This document shows, one piece after another, positions 30,966 to 64,000 of a stretch of 64,000 bases of DNA. The DNA is from Glandiceps talaboti (Eukaryota; Hemichordata; Enteropneusta; Spengelidae). The stretch is taken from assembly GCF_964340395.1 (NCBI RefSeq), contig NC_135563.1, positions 7,807,155-7,871,154 of the forward strand, in the 5' to 3' direction. The notes under the pieces were generated by a model. The model saw nothing but the letters and a program-made list of their open reading frames with translations. It did not search any database and was not told the DNA's origin. Every line of letters begins with the position of its first letter. Position 1 is the first letter of the stretch. The translations under genes and the position numbers were made by a program.

Positions 30966-31114
30966 AGCTGCAGTAATTGTAGCATTTGTTGTGATTTTGA
31001 GGCCAGAGGGTGTGTTTTTCTGTTTGTTTATGCTTTATTCGTTCTGTCGTTTAAGAACGAAAACAGCACAACTCAAAATCACACCAAATCATTATACTAC
31101 ATTTATTGCAGCTG
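30966..31114. repeat. Imperfect inverted repeat in NCAPH 5' intron
   Basis: AGCTGCAGTAATTGTAG and TTGTGATTTTGAG at the left mirror CTCAAAATCACACCAAA and CATTTATTGCAGCT at the right, forming a ~150-bp foldback with a loop of about 65 bp. Confidence 0.6.
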
Positions 31115-31230
31115 TATTCACGATCATAACTTACATGTAGAAGTATAGAACAATTTCTCCACTGGATAAACTTTTCAGTGTCGTTTCACCACATGTCAAT
31201 TTATTATTTTTTCACATCTTTCCAGGAATA

Positions 31231-49206
<17,976 letters not shown>

Positions 49207-49900
49207 TTTTTTTTACAGATGTCTTCATATACTTATTTTACTGAGGTGTCTATGATGTGTGTGTATGTAAACTGTCAATATACCACTTTTACGTGTACTG
49301 AAAATGGAGCCGTGTGAATACATGGAATTCCAGCTTAAAGGCCAAGGTTTCAGTCCCAGGTTCTTATTACACAAATGTTATCAGTGGAGCCATAAGGATT
49401 ACATAGGATTATTCTGTTGTTCTATTGTTCTGTCGTTCTTTTTTTTTTACACCTACATGTTAATCCTAATCTCAACTGGGTCTTTAAGCTTATACCATCT
49501 AGAAATCCTAAACTCTAAAATTCATAATCTGACATGATTTTTTTTTTTTTCTCCCAAAAATGTCATTCCTTTGTGATATAAGTTACACTATTTATTTTGA
49601 TTTTGACTTTTGGTGTATTCAGATGTCCAGTTTTTGTAATATTTTATAGTTATTTTTTTCTTAATCTAGTTTTAGTTATTTTTTTAAATCTAAATTAAAA
49701 CCATGTACACTGCCACACAAAGTATATGTATAAAAACAGTCAAAGTGTCTGATAAAAGACTTTTATGTCCTGTTAATATGTTTCTGTTTTTTGAGCTTTT
49801 TGTTATATTCACCAGATTTTACATAAACATGATTTTATTTTCATGATTCAAAATTTCATGCCTTGAACACTGCCTTTCCTCAACTTTGAGACCGACTCCC

Positions 49901-49906
49901 AATAAA
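49901..49906 (+). terminator. Candidate NCAPH polyadenylation signal
   Basis: AATAAA, ~700 bp after the stop codon, the first canonical hexamer in the inferred 3' UTR. Later hexamers exist (near 50870 and 51820). Confidence 0.4.
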
Positions 49907-51930
49907 GCTATTTAATTCTGTCATAGAGGGCGCCCTTTCATAGAAACATCTACCCTCTCTCCGTAAAGAAGGTCAAAAGTGAGACTGATTGAGACCATTG
50001 TATGTGCAACCTCCCTGAAATAGAGCTAAAAAAAGATTGACTAATCATGCCGAGAAGAGGTCTATTTTACAGTAGGTAGAGCATCATGGGTAAACAATGG
50101 TAGGAGCTTCACATCTAACCAGGGACCTTAAGGACATCAAGGCCAGCAAGTCTGTCATGTGATAACAATTTTTGCCTTGGATAAAAGTATTGGTTTTTTT
50201 AAACTGATCAACATAGACTGTACTGTAACATACTGAGTCCTAATGTAACAGCTTCCTTCATTTTGGTTTGAGGTCTACAGCTGTTTAAAAGTGCACATAC
50301 AACATACATAATGGGGCCAGTGTTCTCTAACATTGTCAAAAACTGTTTATGTATTTACATCATTGTGTTTGTTTGTTTGTGATGCAACTGAGTGTAAATA
50401 TAAACAATGATGTCACTTTTGATAATACAATTGAAAATAATCTTCACAGTTATGCTATATCCCCCCCCTCCCCCCCCCCCCCCCAGTCAAACTGTTAATA
50501 CTGTAGTGTGGATTTCTACTGTGGATTTATTTAAGCCAAATGCGTGAAAAAGTGTTCGTTTTTTTCCATGGAAATAACCCTGCTAAAATACTGTTACAGT
50601 ATGCAAATTAACTTACATATTGTTATCAATGACGTTACCATGGCATCATGAACTCTCATATAAAACATGCACACGGAACATGAAGTAGTAGCTGACTCAC
50701 CACTAAAATAACAATAAACATTAAAACTAGTACTTAATAACTGCAAATAACTGAAAGATTTTAAAATTGCATAATTTTAACTTCACCTAGAACTACATGT
50801 CTATTTGCAGGAATACCTGAATTCAAAAAAGAATTTATGATGTTAATTTCACCTTTGCTCTGTCTGCCAGAATAAACTACACTTGGTATGTCCTAAAATG
50901 TCTTGCCGCCTAATTTTTCATACGTCAGTCAAAAATAAATATGTTCACAGTATTTCCCTCTGTATTGACCTTCCATTGCATGGTTTTGATAAGAACACAT
51001 TTATGTCCTTTACATAATAGCTCACATTCACAAACAAATTTCAAATTTTCCCTGGCATTTCATGTACTCATAAAACTGTTGTTATCAAATCATGAAATGC
51101 AATACATATACATGCTGTGCTAAATGTTATTAATCCAATTCATTTATTCACTTTCCCTGTTTGTAACACGTTGCATATGTAAACACTTACTTGTCACTGG
51201 TTGTAATGTGGAATGGTACATTTGTAATTTATCTACCTCAGACTTCTATGATGTCATCTCTTACTTAGTGTGGATGCCAACATGGTCTCAAACTAAACCA
51301 GAGTTGTGTGAGTGGAGCTGTAAATCATAACGATTCTGTTCAGGGACTACACTATCTCTTCCTATCAACTGTAAAAGTACAGACTTGACGTCCACCATAT
51401 GTACATGTAGTAGATAAGGGAATAATTATGAAACTTTTAAATTCGTACTGCCGTGATAAAATAGTGCTCCAGGGTGTCCAGAATTGTGTTTTGATTTTTT
51501 TTTTTGTGTTTTTTTTTTTATATATATACAAGAATATAGTTGTAATGAACATATATACAAGAAGGTACCAGTGTATATAATATATACATCATTAGTGATT
51601 TTCAACGTGACATGTACCTTGCTGTAGATGATAGTTATTAGTTGTCATAGCAACTTTTGAAATGTAAAGTAGTAGTATTTTAAATAGAATGTTTTTTCAT
51701 GTCAATCATGGTATATGAAATGAGATTGACCCAATATTGTCATAATATTTAGTTTTGAATTCTATTTTCCTCTGCCTGTAAATATCTTTTCCTTGTTATT
51801 TTAGACTGAATTTCTTGAATAAATGAATATTACTTCCTGAAATTCCACAGATGTATTTTCTTTGTGTTATTCTTGTAAACAACTGTATGCAGCCTGACTT
51901 GTGTGTTGAGATCAGAAGACTTTATCAAGA
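49907..51930. other. Intergenic, no gene recognised
   Basis: AT-rich sequence with a C homopolymer block at 50461-50484 and poly-T at 51496-51520. Frames of 60-68 codons do not resemble known proteins and have no splice partners. Confidence 0.5.
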
Positions 51931-51936
51931 GCCGAT

Positions 51937-53108
51937 TGGAACAAGTTCCCACCTACCTACATCCCCATAGGGCTAACTTGGTAAGCTAAGTAAGTTGATA
52001 ACTTGGAAAAGGCCCCCACCTACCTACATCCCCATAGGGCTAATTTGATAAGCTAAGTAACTTGATAACTTGGAAGAAGTTCCCACCTACCTACATCCCC
52101 ATAGGGCTAACTTGGTAAGCTAAGTAAGTTGATAACTTGGAAAAGGCCCCCACCTACCTACATCCCCATAGGGCTAACTTGATATCTAAGTAAGTTGGTA
52201 ACTTGGAACAAGTTCCCACCTACCTACATCCTCATAGGGCTAACTTGGTAAGCTAAGTAAGTTGATAACTTAGGTAACTAAGGGTTAAGTTGTCGGTGAC
52301 TGAGTGGTAAGTAAGAAGAGTGTCGTTCAGTTTGACTCTACCGAACAACTCAGGTTTTCCCCGGGTACTCCGGTTTCCTCCTGCATTAACACTGAACCCA
52401 TGAGGAATGGCCCTCACTGGACTTCTTGGGAGACATGTGTTTATATGCTTAAAGAACTATCAAGTATAAATAACGATTATTATTAACTTGGAACAGGTTC
52501 CCACCTACATCTGCATTTTGCTATCTTGGCAAACTTGCTCATGTGTCTTTTATGTGCATAATGTGGGCATCATTTAATTTCAATGTGAAAATATTTCACT
52601 TGACTATCGCAATAAACTGCTTGCCATAGTAAGATTAATATTTTTGTCATGCCTCGTCTGTAAGGTAAACCACTCAGGAGGAAACCGGAGTACCCGGGGA
52701 AAACCTGAGTTGTTCGGTAGAGTCAAACTGAATGACACTCTTCTTACTTACCACTCAGCCACCGACAACCCTTAGTTACCAACTTACTTAGCTTACCAAG
52801 TTAGCCCTATGGGGATATATAAGTAGGTGGGAACTTGTTCCAAGTTACCAACTTACTTAGCTTACCAAGTTAACCCTATGGGGATATAGGTAGGTGGGAA
52901 CTTGTTCCAAGTTACCAACTTACTTAGCTTACCAAGTTAGCCCTATGGGGATGTAGGTAGGTGGGAACTTGTTCCAAGTTATCAACTTACTTAGCTTACC
53001 AAGTTAGCCCTATGGGGATGTAGGTAGGTGGGAACTTGTTCCAAGTTACCAACTTACTTCAAGTTAGCCCTATGGGGATGTAGGTAGGTGGGAACTTGTT
53101 CCAAGTTA
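51937..53108. repeat. Large inverted repeat built on a 67-bp tandem unit
   Basis: The left arm (51937-52383) has about five units of AACAAGTTCCCACCTACCTA, CATCCCCATAGGGCTAACTT, GGTAAGCTAAGTAAGTTGAT, followed by unique sequence with CCCCGGGTACTCCGGTTTCC. The right arm (52675-53108) is the inverse in the same order. The arms are ~440 bp with a ~290-bp spacer. The right arm is also bracketed by ~99-bp direct repeats at 52569-52667 and 53111-53209. Confidence 0.9.
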
Positions 53109-53198
53109 CGATCATTTAATTTCAATGTGAAAATATTTCACTTGACTATCGCAATAAACTGCTTGCCATAGTAAGATTAATATTTTTGTCATGCCTCG

Positions 53199-53302
53199 TC
53201 TGTAAGGTACGCCGTGACGGGGCGCCCTCACACATCGAAAAAACCCTCCGATGAGGAGACTGGTGAGGGTGAAACGACACGGCGTATCTCAGTGTACAGT
53301 CT
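53199..53302. repeat. MITE family C, copy 2
   Basis: CTGTAAGGTACGCCGTGACG and GGCGCCCTCA at the left, TGAGGGTGAAACGACACGGC at the right, matching the copy at 6787-6885. The first bases of this copy are duplicated at 52659-52667. Confidence 0.75.
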
Positions 53303-53934
53303 ATGGCAAAACGCCGTGTTTGTAAGATTTTTGTTGAGCCTGACGACGTTTTCATTTTTTTAAAAACTTCTGCTCAATTGATTTCCAGTGTGTGTATATA
53401 TATATCCTATGCGTATAGACATATTGCACGGTATTATTTATTAGCGATATACTAACAAGTCGGTCCCTACTTTTATTTCGAAGTCCAGTGGTAGAAATAA
53501 TAACTATGGTTTGCGAGAATGAAACACCGCTATAGCAATCAAAACTTACGAATACACAGTCAAATACGCATCTGGACATGTGTTAGAACAACTATAAATT
53601 GATTCACCAAACAAGACCTAAATATAGTTCACGTGTGGACTTTGGTTTCACCTAGTACGTGTATATCACATAAATTTTCTCGAATATTTGTTCCTTAAAT
53701 AAACCGGAGACAACTCCAACATTCCTTCGTCCTAGCTAGCTACCGTCTCGAAATAGGAAACACTCAAGTCATAAATCCGTTGCGTCGTTTGTTGTTACTG
53801 CGTTGATTCGACATTTCCGCTATGCATGATCCATAAGGTGATGATAGTCCACCGTATCACTTATTAACGTAGTCACCGTGGATGAATTTCCCAAAATTTT
53901 TGTCGTTAAGTTAAGATAAATGAACACAACGTGA

Positions 53935-54360
<426 letters not shown>

Positions 54361-54439
54361 CGGGTGGGCAAATAAATAAATGGATGAGCAGGCAGGCAAG
54401 CAAGCAGGCAGAGGGAGAGAGGAGCGCCTAGGGACCGAG

Positions 54440-55770
54440 ACATCCACCTAAAACATACAGCTACAGATCAAGGACACGCCTAGAAGCAAACAAGCATACA
54501 GTATTATTGATTCCATGCAATTTACCGATGGGATGAAAGGATGATGGGCGGTGATCATAAGTATTTAGTTTTAGTCTGGAGTTGTACAGGTTGCCGTAAT
54601 GTTTAACCATTTGAGAGACAATGTGGTGGCACTGTATTATCATATTATTATAGATTATTTCATCATCACATAAAATAACAAATTACAGCTTCGTCAATCT
54701 CCACTAATCATTATTCCCCCAATATTTCTTTCAAGATAAAACGAAAACATCTGAAGAATTATATTGGCATTTTTTGGAGATACAAAATATAAATAATACG
54801 ACATGTTCACTTTTTTTGTGTAATATGCGTTTCGAAAATTTAAATTTAAGATAAACCACTCGGAAGTCCTACATTTAAAAGCTTGCATATTATAGCATTT
54901 GGGTCTGCATGGAATTAACTGATTCAGAAAAGAAATGCAGTATTATTGAAAGAGGCCGAATTCGAAAGAATTCCATTGAAGGGAGCTCCTAAATTTTGTC
55001 AGACATATTGGTATCGCATAGTATAACTTGTTATAAACTCTTTACATTGAATTTTGTAATAGTATATAAACAGATTGCTAAAACATGAGTGTACGAACTA
55101 TGTATGCTATGCCAAGGAATGTACAAAGGGAGGGTACATGTTATTCTTGCATCTGTACGTCGACTAAATTGCAGTGTGTCATCTTCAGTGCATTTGCGAA
55201 CAACACGTGCCAACACTCCACCCCCGTATACCATTATTAGTACAGTTGGTGAACACATTGACGCCATGCTTGGGTCAATTAACTTGTTAGCTCAGTTGTT
55301 TGGAATGGGCTTAAAGGCGAGTACATTGTTTGTTCGTTCCATCACCTTCAAGTCACAAAATATTTGTTCGATTCGTCATTATGATGAGGTGTATGTACAT
55401 GTAGTAGATTTGTCCCATGGTGTGCGGTTTACAGACGTTCCACAGCTATATTTTACTCATACATAGATGAAACTTGACTAACTTCCTCGGTGTCTAATCT
55501 TAAACCCCCCTAAACGCAGAGGTGTAAAATGATATTTTGTTTATTCGGCTATTCTGTTTCGAATGTCTAATCTTTCCATCTGGGGCTATTTCATCTGACC
55601 TTGAATAACCTCGGGAAGACTCCATTTGTTTACGTGCTCAGACACGATTAGGCAAATCAATTGGTTCAGAAAAGTAGCGTAAGTGATCTTACTTTTTTTC
55701 TTCGGTCCCATATATGGTACGAAGGATGACGATAGTTTAAGTCATCGCTACGCATGCGTAATCCGATCCC
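54440..55770. other. Intergenic upstream of the methyltransferase gene
   Basis: Frames at 55089-55466 (+, 125 aa) and 55031-55267 (-) overlap and are not recognisable. No splice-consistent gene was found. Confidence 0.45.
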
Positions 55771-55806
55771 ACTTGTATATATATGTATATGTGTGACACT
55801 CTTTAG
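55771..55806 (+). promoter_or_regulatory. TATA-like element upstream of the methyltransferase
   Basis: A TATATATATG-rich stretch about 95-120 bp before the ATG at 55897, suitably placed for a TATA box with a short 5' UTR. It could also be chance in AT-rich DNA. Confidence 0.4.
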
Positions 55807-55896
55807 GAAACCGGTGCATTTTATTCCGAGCAGCGAGTGTGAACTTCCGTCATATTGTCACCGTACCAACAACAGATACATCAAACTCTTTCAAAC

Positions 55897-56943
55897 ATGG
55901 CAGAAAATGGTGCTGAAGCTATTGAAATTCTTGCCCACGTTCATTCTTACGCCGTTACCCAAGCACTGGTAGCGGCCTGTCATCTTCGTCTTTTCGACCA
56001 CATCGAGAATAAAGGATTGACAGCGCAACAAGTGGTGGACGCAATACATGCAGACGCTGTAGCCACCCAAGAACTGTTGAACGCGTTGATGTCACTTGGA
56101 TACGTCGAGAAAATCGAAGGTACAAACTACGCCAAGCCAATATACAGGAACACATCACTTGCCAGTAAGTATTTGGTGACAACCAGTACAGAGTCGCTCT
56201 ATCCCTATATCATGATCCAAGGCCAGGTGGCGTATCCTGTACAGTCTAATTTCAAGCATGCGGTACAAGAGGGTCAGTCACAGGTAGGGCGGACCTTCCA
56301 GGGCCAAACCTTCTCGGATATTATCAACAAAGATGCTAAGAAAGCTATGGGATTCTATGCATCTAAGCATGCACTTTCTCGCGTGTTCAATACTCCAGTG
56401 GTTCTGGATTGTTTTGATTTATCGTCGTACCGCGAGGCTTGTGACCTGGGAGGTGGGAGTGGTACAGTCGGACTAGCACTGGCACAAACCTACCCTACTA
56501 TGACCGTCAATGTGTTTGATCGTCCTGCTGCCATTGATGCTGCCCACAAGTTCATCCTGGAATCGAGTATTCCTGGCAACTTAGTATTCGAGACTGGCGA
56601 CCCAATGAAAGATTCCCTGCCTTATTGCGATTTGTACATTTTGTCCCACATCATTAATGTCATGACAGACGACGCAGCAGCATTCCTGTTGAAAAAAGTC
56701 TTCGCTACCATGGTTCCCGGAGGAGCTATCCTACTGCTTGAGAAACTTTTCGATGATGACAAGCAAGGTCCCTACTTCACACACATGTTTTCTTTGAGTT
56801 CATTAGCTTTCAACGGAACGAGGCAACGGTCCTGTGAGGAGGTCAGGAAACTACTTGAAAGGCAAGGCTTTCGAGAAGTGGAAGTGAAAAGAACCGGGTC
56901 ATTATCAGATGCAATACTGGCTAAAAGACCAATGATACCTTGA
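55897..56943 (+). CDS. Acetylserotonin O-methyltransferase-like SAM-dependent O-methyltransferase
   Basis: Single exon, 348 aa, close to the ~345 residues usual for ASMT. ATG 55897 has a good context (A at -3, G at +4). The frame extends 14 codons upstream without another ATG. The N-terminal winged-helix dimerisation domain (HVHSYAVTQALVAACHLRLF) is followed by the Rossmann SAM site DLGGGSG (residues 183-189), an acidic strand (VNVFDRPA), GDPMKDSLPYCDLYILSHI and PGGAILLLEKLFDDD. The family methylates N-acetylserotonin or other small hydroxy-aromatics using SAM in the cytoplasm. At the place where ASMT has the catalytic His-Asp (LHDW), this protein reads IINVM (Asn254-Val255), so classical activity is doubtful. 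Absence of introns suggests retroposition or an intron-poor subfamily. Confidence 0.9.
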   Translation: MAENGAEAIEILAHVHSYAVTQALVAACHLRLFDHIENKGLTAQQVVDAIHADAVATQELLNALMSLGYVEKIEGTNYAKPIYRNTSLASKYLVTTSTESLYPYIMIQGQVAYPVQSNFKHAVQEGQSQVGRTFQGQTFSDIINKDAKKAMGFYASKHALSRVFNTPVVLDCFDLSSYREACDLGGGSGTVGLALAQTYPTMTVNVFDRPAAIDAAHKFILESSIPGNLVFETGDPMKDSLPYCDLYILSHIINVMTDDAAAFLLKKVFATMVPGGAILLLEKLFDDDKQGPYFTHMFSLSSLAFNGTRQRSCEEVRKLLERQGFREVEVKRTGSLSDAILAKRPMIP

Positions 56944-58400
56944 ATGAAGTCACAGAGGAATCATACAAATAGAAGATGGCGAGTTTAATAGACAGTAACC
57001 ATGGTAACACATAGACAAGTAGCTCTACAGTATACAAAATTAATCATCGAGTTGGAAAATCTGACAAGTTCAGACGAGGTCAATTTTAATGCGGTTCCCA
57101 CAGGAACTTTCCAAGCATCTAGTATTACATTCCCTCCACATGCTCCAGGAAGTAGATATTGTTTAAGCGACTTTCACATAACACACTTAGCATAGACTAC
57201 ATGTGTGTCTTCAACAACATGTCTTTACAGCTATAATACAATAACATATTTTTTCGCGTTCAGTAATCTTGTTTCTGAACTATGACTCCCGACACCCAAA
57301 CATGTCTATGAAGGAATCCATCATGCTGTCAGGAGTTGTATTTGCTCTGTTGTAGTACTTGTACAGTGCCGTTTACATGCAAAAGAGGCATGTGGCTTGA
57401 CGATGCTATATAATGTCAGCTTATTACCGTAGACATGGATCGAATAATAGGCTTGGTTCGTCGACTTTTCTAACCATTGTAGGATTTATATTGAGACATT
57501 GTACTGACTATAGACAGAACGTAGCATAACAATTTACTTAAACCTTCATCCGAGCAAACTTTGAACTGGAAATTATGAAAAATGAACCTGTAATAAAAAT
57601 TTTGATTTTAATGACACGCATTATATGTATTTGGCATACTGATGTTAGGACATATTTTTGTGCTACAAAATACCTTAAATTGACAAGTCTAGAGACCATC
57701 TTTTGTCTGCCTTTTTTTTATGTCAGAGAGGACAGGGACGATAAAAAGGAAGACTTGCCCTGTATGTGTAGGAATTGTACTTTATTCTGTGCCAATTGGC
57801 ACACTGTGATGGGAAAACGTAGAAGCCTTCGGAAATGAAAACGTCAATAGTTAACCTTTTGCCTGTAACGTACAATGACTTCATTCAGTGCAGTTTAAAT
57901 AAAAGCTTTTTCATTTTGAACACTTTATTTTGTGGGATGGCATGACTGTTATTCACCTCTCTATTGAAAGTACACGTTTTAACTTTAACACATGCGAAAC
58001 CATTCTCTGTTTGGGTTCATCGAGTCATGTCACTCCGCTGTTAATAACCGTATAAGAATGCCTTTATGTTTCCTTGGGTCTGTATACGTGGTGGGCGCAA
58101 CACATAAACATTTATATTTCATTACAGAAATAATATCCACGATGTAACACGAAACCTCCTCACTAACGGCTTCCCTTCCTGTAATGGTATTTCATTGATT
58201 GTGTACAGTACATGTACATGTATACACATCTCTTCAGTAAAACCAACTCGACAATTAACAGTACAGTGAAGTAGACACGGCCATGAATAAGCTTGAGGCA
58301 ATTGAGGTCACAAACTTAAGGATTAACAATCATCTTCGCCAGACAGCTATTTTACATTGTAATAGACTCGTCTGAAGAAAAAGGTCCGCCGGGGTCGTAT
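56944..58400. other. 3' UTR and intergenic sequence
   Basis: Contains AATAAA at 57592-57597 and 57898-57903, either of which could end the methyltransferase transcript. No other gene recognised. Confidence 0.45.
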
Positions 58401-58407
58401 TTGGAGG

Positions 58408-58413
58408 GAGAGA

Positions 58414-58505
<92 letters not shown>

Positions 58506-58517
58506 GACAGACAGACA

Positions 58518-58584
<67 letters not shown>

Positions 58585-58710
58585 GGGGGAGGGAGGGAGA
58601 GAGAGTGGGAGGGAGAGGAGACAGACAGACAGACAGACAGACAGACGGACAGAAAGGCAGACAGAGAAGGGGGATGGAGAGAGGGGGGAGGGAGAGAGAG
58701 GGAGGGGGGA
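58408..58710. repeat. Compound (GA)n/(CAGA)n microsatellite
   Basis: (GA)n to about 58507, (CAGA)n at 58508-58584, G/A-rich spacer, (CAGA)n at 58619-58648, then G/A-rich sequence. Arg-Glu and Asp-Arg-Gln-Thr frames are artefacts. Confidence 0.98.
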
Positions 58711-59167
58711 GAGAAAGATCCCTTCATGTTCGGGCGGAAATTCTTTCGAATTCCTTGCATCTTTTATTATCCATAAAGCGCAATCAGTGACGTTATTTGA
58801 TAGGGGGAGTGGGCGATGTCAAATTATGTTATAGTGAAATATTAAACCCACATTTACCGTAGCCCAAGATAAAAGTGGATTATACCATTACAACTACAGC
58901 TACATCTCATCAAGTCAATTTACGTCCCTGCCACACTGCACTACAAAGTCGTCAAAGTTTATTGGAAGTGTTAAAATTGTCATTGCATACATGCCTTACA
59001 CTAAACCACCTGCGAATTTAAAACAATTTGGTTCACAACGTATTAATATTACGATGTACATTTCAATTATTACATATCACAAATGTGTAGGTTGTAGGAA
59101 TTCACATGCTGTCATATTCAATTCCCGATTTCAAACAAACGAGAACAATCATAGCACCACCCTGGCT
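58711..59167. other. Intergenic, nothing recognised
   Basis: Unique-looking sequence between two microsatellite clusters, without a protein-like frame. Confidence 0.5.
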
Positions 59168-59340
59168 AACATACATACATACATACATACATACATACAT
59201 ACATACATACATACATAGTACATACATACATACATGGATGCATGCATGCATGCATGCATGCATACATACATGCATACATACATACATACATACATACATA
59301 CATACATACATACATACACATACACACACACACGCACGCA

Positions 59341-59372
<32 letters not shown>

Positions 59373-59439
59373 CACACACACATACATACATACATACATA
59401 CATACATACATACATACATACATACACACACACATACAT

Positions 59440-59515
<76 letters not shown>
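59168..59515. repeat. Compound (CATA)/(CATG)/(CGCA)/(CA)/(CAGA) microsatellite
   Basis: Six tetra- or dinucleotide phases in series, suggesting step-wise mutation of one tetranucleotide core. No coding meaning. Confidence 0.98.
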
Positions 59516-59517
<2 letters not shown>

Positions 59518-60771
59518 CAAAAATATGAGCATCAAAAAAAAAACATGACAGATATAACGATAACAACAGAAATAATAGTCAAGTCGCTGAATTATCCATA
59601 AATTATTTATTTTATTTTATTACTAGAAATACTTGATTGACTGACATTTTCATAAGATTATAAGATTCTCGCTACGTTCTGTTTCAACAAAGTAAAAATC
59701 GGCAAAACGTTCATTCAATGATATTTACATTTTTACACTTTTCAACGACAGTAATATATATGAAATATCCATCAAATTTATACAGTTTAAGAATATATTT
59801 GAGAATGGTATATACAAAAACAAATCAAGCAGTCATGATTCTATATTTGTGTATATTTACGTAATTATTATGATAAATTCGGCAGGATTCGATAATATGA
59901 ATTGAGCAAACACCGACAGTCAAATTATGAGTTCAAACTAGATAATGTCCTTCACGGACCAATTTCCCTGAAAAAAATCTAATTTGTTCAAATCTATCCA
60001 AACTTTGCCCCTTTTGAGGCGTTGAACAAATACAATAAATTTTTGGAGGTTTTTTTATTTACAGTAGTCATAAAGGTTACTAGATTCTAAAATGGTTTAA
60101 TTTTTATATAATTTCACTTCCCTTTCAAAAAGTTGTATGATGACCTCCTGATTTCTTCACATTGAATGAGAATAAAAACAACTCGAGTTTAAGATTATTA
60201 TATTCAATGTGTATACAGGACATCAACTTTTATACTGGGTTCAAACAAACAGAACGATACAAAATATATATATTATATTCTTATCAATGATTTGAATGAT
60301 TTGGAACTGACTGATATGGATTGATTGGGTGGTAGACTGGTAGTGTTTAAGTCACTGACATTGAAATGTTACTTCTTGGTGTAGAATAACAGAATGTAAA
60401 AGCAACGGGTATTTTGCCAACAGTTAATAATTTGTCCGAAAAGGGATGGAACTAACGTTCAGAGACTAGGAATTCTTTGAAAGTAAACCATTTCTTCCAG
60501 TAGTTACAAAGTATTTAGTAGTTCACTGGCTGCAAAGCAGTTCTAGTTATCCTTGGAATACAGCGGTGAAGTCAAGGTTCAAATCTTAGTATTTCAAATA
60601 TAGTTCGCCGGCAGTAAGCAATTTACTCATGGAGTAAAGTAAAGTTCAAACACCGGGAATTCACTGGAAGGACACCATTGATGAGTCACACGTTGAAGTA
60701 AAATCCAGGCTTTTGTGGGAGTGGACTGTAAATTAACCATATGGTAAAGTCTATGGAACGTCAGGATGGAA

Positions 60772-63829
<3,058 letters not shown>

Positions 63830-64000
63830 CTGAAAACACGAATTGAAAACAAAACAAATGTAACATCTTATAGATTCCTTTCGAGTTTTCTAATTGAGAG
63901 ATAGAGACACAGCAGCTACGATTTGTCGATTCAAAGATGTAAGATGGTTCTAGCTAAACTAGTTAAAGGTTAATTAAGATATAAAAGACAATTTTCAAAT

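Noticed and set aside
55089-55466. 125-aa plus-strand frame upstream of the methyltransferase
   Set aside because: No family resemblance, overlaps an equally long minus-strand frame, and has no supporting splice sites.
59102-59601. His-Thr-Tyr and Cys-Met-Tyr-Val frames
   Set aside because: Product of CATA/CAGA microsatellites, open in several frames on both strands.

Overview
The window is animal nuclear DNA. Its genes are split by GT-AG introns, introns and intergenic space are crowded with microsatellites, minisatellites, foldback elements and decayed LINEs, and every recognisable protein is metazoan. A DEG/ENaC channel carrying LDL-receptor class A modules, an ASMT-like methyltransferase and a calpain fit a marine invertebrate, perhaps a non-vertebrate deuterostome such as a lancelet or acorn worm. 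The species cannot be fixed from sequence alone.

Layout: (1) 1-1.9 kb holds two decayed LINE reverse-transcriptase fragments. (2) 2.05-20.85 kb, plus strand, is a 14-exon DEG/ENaC-type channel gene, missing its 5' end, with four LDLa exons spliced in phase onto the channel ectodomain. Its first visible intron (9.9 kb) holds a satellite, foldback elements and an antisense CR1-like LINE. (3) 20.85-27.6 kb is repeat-rich and has no recognised gene: a ~130-bp satellite, a (TA)n tract, C-runs, MITEs and an 81-bp minisatellite. (4) 27.64-29.87 kb, minus strand, is a complete three-exon SFR1 (Swi5 partner in RAD51 recombination). (5) 31.23-49.21 kb, plus strand, is a complete 17-coding-exon NCAPH (condensin I kleisin, 733 aa). 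SFR1 and NCAPH are head to head, so a shared divergent promoter is likely. Both act in chromosome maintenance. (6) 49.2-55.8 kb is intergenic, with a large inverted repeat and GACA/GATA repeats. (7) 55.90-56.94 kb, plus strand, is a single-exon ASMT-like O-methyltransferase whose usual catalytic His-Asp pair reads Asn-Val. (8) 57-60.7 kb is mostly simple repeats. (9) 60.8-63.83 kb, minus strand, is the 3' part of a calpain: the end of the protease core plus domain III. The catalytic Cys lies beyond the right edge.

The most notable non-coding signal is a pair of hammerhead-ribozyme motifs facing each other in NCAPH intron 5 (37223-37265 minus; 37304-37346 plus). The minus copy has every core base and all three helices. 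They lie in an inverted repeat that looks like a Penelope-like-element terminus or a retrozyme-like element. Other notable points are a minisatellite in intron 15 seeded by the exon 15/donor junction, a ~280-bp (CT)n tract that is the polypyrimidine tract of an NCAPH acceptor, and an uncharacterised Cys-rich intronless ORF antisense in NCAPH intron 1. Exon boundaries were read by eye from splice consensus, frame continuity and protein-family similarity. No alignment was run.
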